Assembly (NCBI GenBank): GCA_965365655.1
Contig: CBDUCN010000214.1
Location: 1-9,267 of the forward strand
DNA: 9,267 bases
Direction: 5' to 3'
Source: JBFHNV01 sp965365655
GTDB lineage: Bacteria > Pseudomonadota > Gammaproteobacteria > HK1
Part shown: positions 6,480-9,267 of the stretch, piece after piece
How the letters are laid out: each line of letters starts with the position of its first letter
Numbering within the stretch: the first letter of the stretch is position 1
The notes under the pieces: model-generated
Told to the model about the DNA's origin: nothing
Database searches by the model: none
Seen by the model: only the letters and a program-made list of their open reading frames with translations
Made by a program: the position numbers and the translations under genes

Positions 6480-7352
6480 TCAGGGCTTGCTGAGGCGCCG
6501 GATCAGGCTCGACGTGTCCCACCGCCCGCCCCCCATCGCCTGCACGTCCGCGTAGAACTGATCCACCAGCGCGGTCACCGGCAGGCGGGCGCCGTTGCGG
6601 TTGCCCTCGGCGATGCAGATGCCCAGATCCTTGCGCATCCAGTTCACGGCGAAGCCGAACTCGAACTCGTCGCGCACCATGGTCTTGCCGCGGTTCTCCA
6701 TCTGCCAGGACTGGGCCGCGCCCTTGGAGATCACGTCGAGCACCTGGTCGGCGTCGAGGCCCGCGCGCACGGCGAAGTTCAGCGCCTCGGACAGTCCCTG
6801 CACCAGCCCCGCGATGCAGATCTGGTTCACCATCTTCGTGAGCTGGCCGCTGCCGGCCGGGCCGAGCAGCGTGACGGCGCGGGCGAACGCGTCGATGGCG
6901 TCCTTCACGCGGTCGAAGGCCGCCTGCTCGCCGCCGCACATCACGGTCAGCACGCCGTTCTGAGCGCCCGCCTCGCCGCCCGAGACCGGGGCGTCGATGA
7001 AGTGGAAGCCGGCGTCGCGCGCCGCAGCGTCCAGCTCGCGCGCGACCTCCGCGCTGGCCGTCGTGTGGTCCACGAACACGCAGTCGCTGCCCATGCCGTG
7101 GAACGCGCCGTCGTCTCCGGTGGTGATGCTGCGCAGGTCGTCGTCGTTGCCCACGCACGCGAACACGATTGCCGCGCCCTCGGCGGCCGCCTTCGGCGTC
7201 GGCACGGCGCGGCCGCCGAACTCCGCGACCCACTTCTCGGCCCTCGCCGCGGTGCGGTTGTACACGGTGACGGAGTGCCCGGCCTTCGCCAGGTGCCCCG
7301 CCATGTGGTACCCCATCACCCCCAGGCCGATGAACGCGACGTCTTTGCTCAT
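6480..7352 (-). CDS. NAD(P)-dependent beta-hydroxyacid dehydrogenase (3-hydroxyisobutyrate dehydrogenase family)
   Basis: This 290-residue protein has the usual family length. An N-terminal Rossmann fold shows VAFIGLGVMGYHMAGHLAKAGH (GLGVMG dinucleotide motif, 9-14), with YNRT after the second strand (31-34). Asn32-Arg33-Thr34 there often indicates NADP preference. The substrate motif DAPVSGGEAGA lies at 120-130, and the catalytic lysine is Lys173 in GSGQLTKMVNQ. Conserved WMRKDLG (238-244) closes the active site. Candidate substrates include 3-hydroxyisobutyrate, tartronate semialdehyde or small aldehydes such as succinic semialdehyde; the sequence does not decide. I chose the ATG at 7352 because GGAG sits 6 nt upstream. 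An ATG at 7364 in the same frame overlaps that GGAG and adds only MENH. The gene heads the minus-strand run with the beta-synthase and gamma-lyase genes. Confidence 0.92.
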   Translation of the reverse strand: MSKDVAFIGLGVMGYHMAGHLAKAGHSVTVYNRTAARAEKWVAEFGGRAVPTPKAAAEGAAIVFACVGNDDDLRSITTGDDGAFHGMGSDCVFVDHTTASAEVARELDAAARDAGFHFIDAPVSGGEAGAQNGVLTVMCGGEQAAFDRVKDAIDAFARAVTLLGPAGSGQLTKMVNQICIAGLVQGLSEALNFAVRAGLDADQVLDVISKGAAQSWQMENRGKTMVRDEFEFGFAVNWMRKDLGICIAEGNRNGARLPVTALVDQFYADVQAMGGGRWDTSSLIRRLSKP

Positions 7353-7420
7353 GTGGTTCTCCATCCCCGTGCGGAAGCGCTCCCGCGCGGCGCCGCCCGG
7401 GGAGCGTTGTCGTGTGCTTG

Positions 7421-7442
7421 CGCGGCCGGCGGGCCGGCCGCG
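7421..7442 (-). promoter_or_regulatory. Perfect 9-bp hairpin in the dehydrogenase leader region
   Basis: CGCGGCCGG, a 4-nt loop and CCGGCCGCG form a strong inverted repeat, 69-90 nt upstream of the start at 7352. It lies inside the transcript if the weak upstream promoter is real. Its role is unknown; it could be a regulatory or 5'-stabilising structure. Confidence 0.3.
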
Positions 7443-7453
7443 GATGATGGACG

Positions 7454-7482
7454 ATCCTGACGGCGCCCCTGCGGAATGTAAA
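7454..7482 (-). promoter_or_regulatory. Weak candidate promoter for the dehydrogenase/transsulfuration run
   Basis: On the minus strand TTTACA (7477-7482, five of six) is followed by 17 bp and CAGGAT (7454-7459, three of six). It is the best pair I see in the 178-nt gap between the DUF2058 stop and the dehydrogenase start. The poor -10 keeps this tentative. Confidence 0.3.
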
Positions 7483-7530
7483 CCGACGCCGGCGCGGCCA
7501 GCGCGCGGTCACGCCGCCCGGGCGCGAGCC

Positions 7531-8070
7531 TCACCACATGAGGTCGTCGGGCACCTCGTACGCGGCGTACGGATCGTCCGCGTCCGGCTCCGGATCCCGC
7601 TTCGCGGACGGGTCCTGGCGGAACACGAAGTAGTCCGGCATCAGGGCCGCGATGCGATCGGCGACCTCGACCGGGATGACGTGGTGACGCCCGCGCGCCG
7701 TGGCCACCGCGAGCACGCCCGCCGCGAGGCCGGCGCGCTGCTCGGCGGTGACGTGTATGCGACGCGCCGTGTTCCCGTGCAGCACGTTGTACGGCACGTC
7801 GGCGTCGTCGCGGTTCAGGCTGGCGCCGAGCACCAGGTCTCGGATCTGCACGCGCAGCTCCTTCTCCCGACGCTCCGCCTCGCGCTTCTCGTTGAGCTGC
7901 CGGTCGCGCTCGGCCTGCTCCGCGCGGCGCTTCGCCGCCGCCTGGCGCGCCTCGTCGTCGCGCGGCTGGCCGCTCTTGCGCTGCTTGCGCTTGCCCTGGC
8001 GCGACTTGCGCGCCTGGTCCTCGGTGGCGAGGCCTGCCTTGAGCAGCTGGTCCTGAAGCGAATTGGCCAT
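7531..8070 (-). CDS. DUF2058 family protein (YaiL-like)
   Basis: This 179-residue protein begins MANSLQDQLLKAGLATEDQ and ends DDPYAAYEVPDDLMW; both ends are characteristic of the DUF2058/YaiL family of gammaproteobacteria. Residues about 20-75 form a highly charged Lys/Arg/Glu helix, probably a coiled coil that could bind nucleic acid. Residues about 80-150 form the conserved globular part (YNVLHGNTARRIHV, HHVIPVEVADRIAAL). Length matches the family. Function is not established, and the 'polysaccharide synthesis' or 'nucleoprotein' labels used for homologues are not supported by anything in the sequence. It has its own promoter at 8103-8130, a short leader of roughly 25 nt and no strong Shine-Dalgarno sequence before the ATG. 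It is divergent from the flavodoxin gene. Confidence 0.93.
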   Translation of the reverse strand: MANSLQDQLLKAGLATEDQARKSRQGKRKQRKSGQPRDDEARQAAAKRRAEQAERDRQLNEKREAERREKELRVQIRDLVLGASLNRDDADVPYNVLHGNTARRIHVTAEQRAGLAAGVLAVATARGRHHVIPVEVADRIAALMPDYFVFRQDPSAKRDPEPDADDPYAAYEVPDDLMW

Positions 8071-8102
8071 GTCGGCACGGCGCCCGGGCGGTGAAGGACA
8101 TC

Positions 8103-8130
8103 ATCGTAGAGGCTGCGCGAGCCGGGTCAA
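8103..8130 (-). promoter_or_regulatory. Sigma70-type promoter of the DUF2058 gene
   Basis: On the minus strand TTGACC (8125-8130, five of six) is followed by a 16-bp spacer and TACGAT (8103-8108, four of six), 33 bp upstream of the ATG. This is one of the clearest promoter-like pairs in the window. Confidence 0.55.
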
Positions 8131-8200
8131 GCATCGCGGCGCGCCCGTTCGCGCGGGGTAGACTGGATCGCTGGCACGCGAGCGCGGGCGCACCGGTCGG

Positions 8201-8671
8201 ATGACGCAAACCAGGCACCTGCTGATCGTCTACCACCTCAACAAGGGCAAGATGCAGGCCATGGCCGAGGCGGTGGAGCGCGGGGCGCGTCACGAGGACG
8301 TGGACGGCGTGGAGGTCCGGGTCGGCATGGCGCTCGAATCCGGGGTCGACGACCTGCTGTGGGCGGACGCGCTGCTGCTCGGCACGCCGGAGAACTTCGG
8401 CTACATGTCCGGCGGCATGAAGGACTTCCTGGACCGCACCTTCTACCCGTGCGAGGGCAAGCTCGAGGGCATGCCGTTCGCGATGTTCGTCAGCGCCGGC
8501 AACGACGGCACCAACGCGCTCACCGCGATCCGGCGCATCGCCAACGGCTTCGCGTTCAAGGAGGTGCAGGAGCCGGTGCTGGTGGTGGGCGAGCTGACCG
8601 ACGAGCACCTCGCCGCGTGCGAGCAGCTCGGCACGGCGATGGCGGCGGGGCTCGAGATGGGCGTGTTTTGA
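8201..8671 (+). CDS. Flavodoxin-like / NAD(P)H-dependent FMN reductase-type protein
   Basis: This 156-residue single-domain flavodoxin-fold protein is probably a cytoplasmic FMN-binding redox enzyme. The strand-loop GTPENFGYMSGGMKDFLDR (61-79) is the typical flavin-binding segment of WrbA/flavodoxin-family proteins. FVSAGNDGTNAL (96-107) matches the next flavin-contacting loop. The N-terminal strand is LLIVYHLNKGKMQAMAEAV. The position of the usual Ser/Thr-rich FMN-phosphate loop (T/SxTGxT) is occupied by LNKGKM, which is atypical. The start at 8201 fits the family N-terminus. A lone -10-like TAGACT at 8159-8164 is the only promoter sign. Its TGA overlaps the TTG start of the LrgA-like gene, so the two are probably translationally coupled. 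The physiological electron donor and acceptor are unknown. Confidence 0.88.
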   Translation: MTQTRHLLIVYHLNKGKMQAMAEAVERGARHEDVDGVEVRVGMALESGVDDLLWADALLLGTPENFGYMSGGMKDFLDRTFYPCEGKLEGMPFAMFVSAGNDGTNALTAIRRIANGFAFKEVQEPVLVVGELTDEHLAACEQLGTAMAAGLEMGVF

Positions 8672-9147
8672 TCGCGCCCCTCACCGCGCTGCTGGTGTGC
8701 CAGCTCGCCGGCGAGTTCGCGGTGCGCCTCACCGGCATTCCGCTGCCGGGGCCGGTGCTGGGCATGGCGCTGCTGTTCACGTTCCTGCTGCTGCGCGGCC
8801 GGGTGCCCGAATCGCTGGACCGCCTCACCGACGGGCTGCTGGGCAACCTGTCGCTGCTGTTCGTTCCCGCCGGCGTCGGGGTGATGCTGCACCTTCCGCT
8901 GGTGGCGCGCGAATGGGTGCCCATCGCGGCCTCGCTGCTCGTCAGCACGCTGGCCACGATCGCGGTCACGGCGCTGGTGATGCGGGCCCTCGCGCCGCAC
9001 GACAGTGCGGCGCGGCATGACGACAATCCGCCGCACGACAGTGCGGCGCGGCATGAGGGGAATCCGCCGCACGACAGTGCGGCGCGGCATGACGGCAATC
9101 CGCCGCACGACGACACCCCGCCGGGGCCTGCAGGACCGCCGCCGTGA
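8668..9147 (+). CDS. CidA/LrgA family membrane protein with a His-rich repeat tail
   Basis: This 159-residue protein has about four transmembrane segments (roughly 2-18, 27-43, 60-78, 85-106). Family motifs include QLAGE (12-16), GIPLPGPVLGMALL (23-36), LLFVPAGVGVM (63-73) and the REW (81-83) and ST (93-94) positions. CidA/LrgA proteins act in pairs with LrgB/CidB. They were described as holin/antiholin-like and later linked to export of small metabolites such as pyruvate. Family members usually end soon after the last membrane helix, at about 110-130 residues. This one adds a hydrophilic tail of about 50 residues built from a 12-residue repeat (see 8992-9114). The start is a TTG that overlaps the flavodoxin stop (TTGA). 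No in-frame ATG or GTG is available near the conserved N-terminus. The stop overlaps the lrgB start (GTGA). Confidence 0.88.
   Translation: MIAPLTALLVCQLAGEFAVRLTGIPLPGPVLGMALLFTFLLLRGRVPESLDRLTDGLLGNLSLLFVPAGVGVMLHLPLVAREWVPIAASLLVSTLATIAVTALVMRALAPHDSAARHDDNPPHDSAARHEGNPPHDSAARHDGNPPHDDTPPGPAGPPP
8992..9114 (+). repeat. 36-bp tandem repeat, three full copies plus a partial fourth, coding the LrgA-like tail
   Basis: Copies lie at 8992-9027, 9028-9063, 9064-9099 and 9100-9114 (partial). Each encodes (A/P)PHDSAARH(D/E)xN. Copies differ only at the first base and in the HD/EG/DG codons near the end. Every full copy contains a hairpin, CCGCAC-GACA-GTGCGG, whose stem extends to 8-9 bp with flanking bases. 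Codons AGT, CAT and AAT recur in each copy, although this DNA otherwise favours AGC, CAC and AAC. There are no unique spacers, so this is not a CRISPR array. Confidence 0.95.
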
Positions 9148-9267
9148 ACACCACCGAGCTGGTCCGCATCTGGGTATACCTCGCGGAGACGCCCCTGCTG
9201 GGCCTCACCGTCACCCTCGCCGCGTACCTCGCGGGCGTGTGGCTGTACCGGCGCGCGCGGCTGAACC
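9144..9267 (+). CDS. LrgB/CidB family membrane protein, N-terminal part, cut by window end
   Basis: The first 41 codons are present. The peptide MNTTELVRIWVYLAETPLLG, followed by a hydrophobic helix LTVTLAAYLAGVWLYRR, fits the start of LrgB/CidB proteins, the larger membrane partner of LrgA/CidA. The GTG start at 9144 overlaps the stop of the preceding gene by four bases (GTGA). AGGA at 9132-9135 (8-nt spacing) lies within the repeat-tailed gene's 3' end. The assignment rests on the short N-terminus plus the position directly after an LrgA-like gene. Confidence 0.82.
   Translation, partial: MNTTELVRIWVYLAETPLLGLTVTLAAYLAGVWLYRRARLN

Noticed and set aside
4967..6493. 508-codon plus-strand frame opposite the transsulfuration genes
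   Set aside because: The translation is dominated by His, Arg, Val and Ala with no domain, and mirrors the codon bias of the true minus-strand genes.
6168..7460. 430-codon plus-strand frame opposite the dehydrogenase
   Set aside because: It is antisense to a clear dehydrogenase and has no family motif.
7515..7524. CGCCCGGGCG palindrome just after the DUF2058 stop as a terminator
   Set aside because: It is a self-complementary 10-mer with no loop and no T-run; chance is likely at this base composition.
8443..9108. Minus-strand frame with repeated MPRRTVVRRI units
   Set aside because: The repetition merely reflects the 36-bp tandem repeat, which is in frame on both strands. The plus-strand LrgA-like reading has family support and correct overlaps.
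8992..9114. CRISPR array
   Set aside because: The repeats are directly abutting at 36 bp with no unique spacers and no cas genes nearby.

Overview
The window is very GC-rich chromosomal DNA with strong G/C preference at third codon positions. It most likely comes from a high-GC gammaproteobacterium. A DUF2058 (YaiL-like) protein ending in the family's PDDLMW tail and a DUF6279-type lipoprotein are both typical of that class. The adjacent cystathionine beta-synthase and gamma-lyase genes match an arrangement known in Pseudomonas. Genus cannot be assigned by eye. There are no rRNA, tRNA, IS element, CRISPR or phage genes. Almost all of it is ordinary housekeeping or accessory metabolism.

Layout from left to right. 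(1) 1-256, minus strand: the N-terminal part of 3-methyladenine DNA glycosylase I (tag), cut by the window edge. (2) 381-1517, plus: a class V PLP aminotransferase-fold enzyme of unknown substrate. (3) 1518-1798: a 281-base gap with a GC hairpin, C-rich sequence, then an abrupt AT-rich island with two good sigma70-type promoter candidates. (4) 1799-2812, plus: an orphan C-terminal FHA-domain protein. (5) 2928-3791, plus: a DUF6279-like lipoprotein. (6) 3813-7352, minus: three genes transcribed right to left, in the order beta-hydroxyacid dehydrogenase, cystathionine beta-synthase (with CBS domain pair), cystathionine gamma-lyase/synthase. (7) 7531-8070, minus: DUF2058 protein with its own clear promoter. 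(8) 8201-9267, plus: a tightly overlapping cluster of flavodoxin-like protein, CidA/LrgA-like membrane protein and LrgB/CidB-like membrane protein (cut by the window end).

How genes work together: the beta-synthase and gamma-lyase pair would convert homocysteine plus serine to cystathionine and on to cysteine (reverse transsulfuration). The dehydrogenase upstream is in the same orientation and may be cotranscribed, but no shared pathway is evident. The LrgA-LrgB pair forms a membrane system of the holin-like or metabolite-export type. Its small subunit is translationally coupled to the flavodoxin gene in front and to lrgB behind.

The oddest features are three. First, a 36-bp tandem repeat encodes a His-rich tail on the LrgA-like protein with a histidine exactly every six residues; each DNA copy also contains a perfect hairpin. 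Second, an AT-rich promoter island sits in front of the orphan FHA gene. Third, the flavodoxin-like protein has a phosphate-binding loop that has lost its usual Ser/Thr pattern. I see no convincing large, undescribed multi-gene system.
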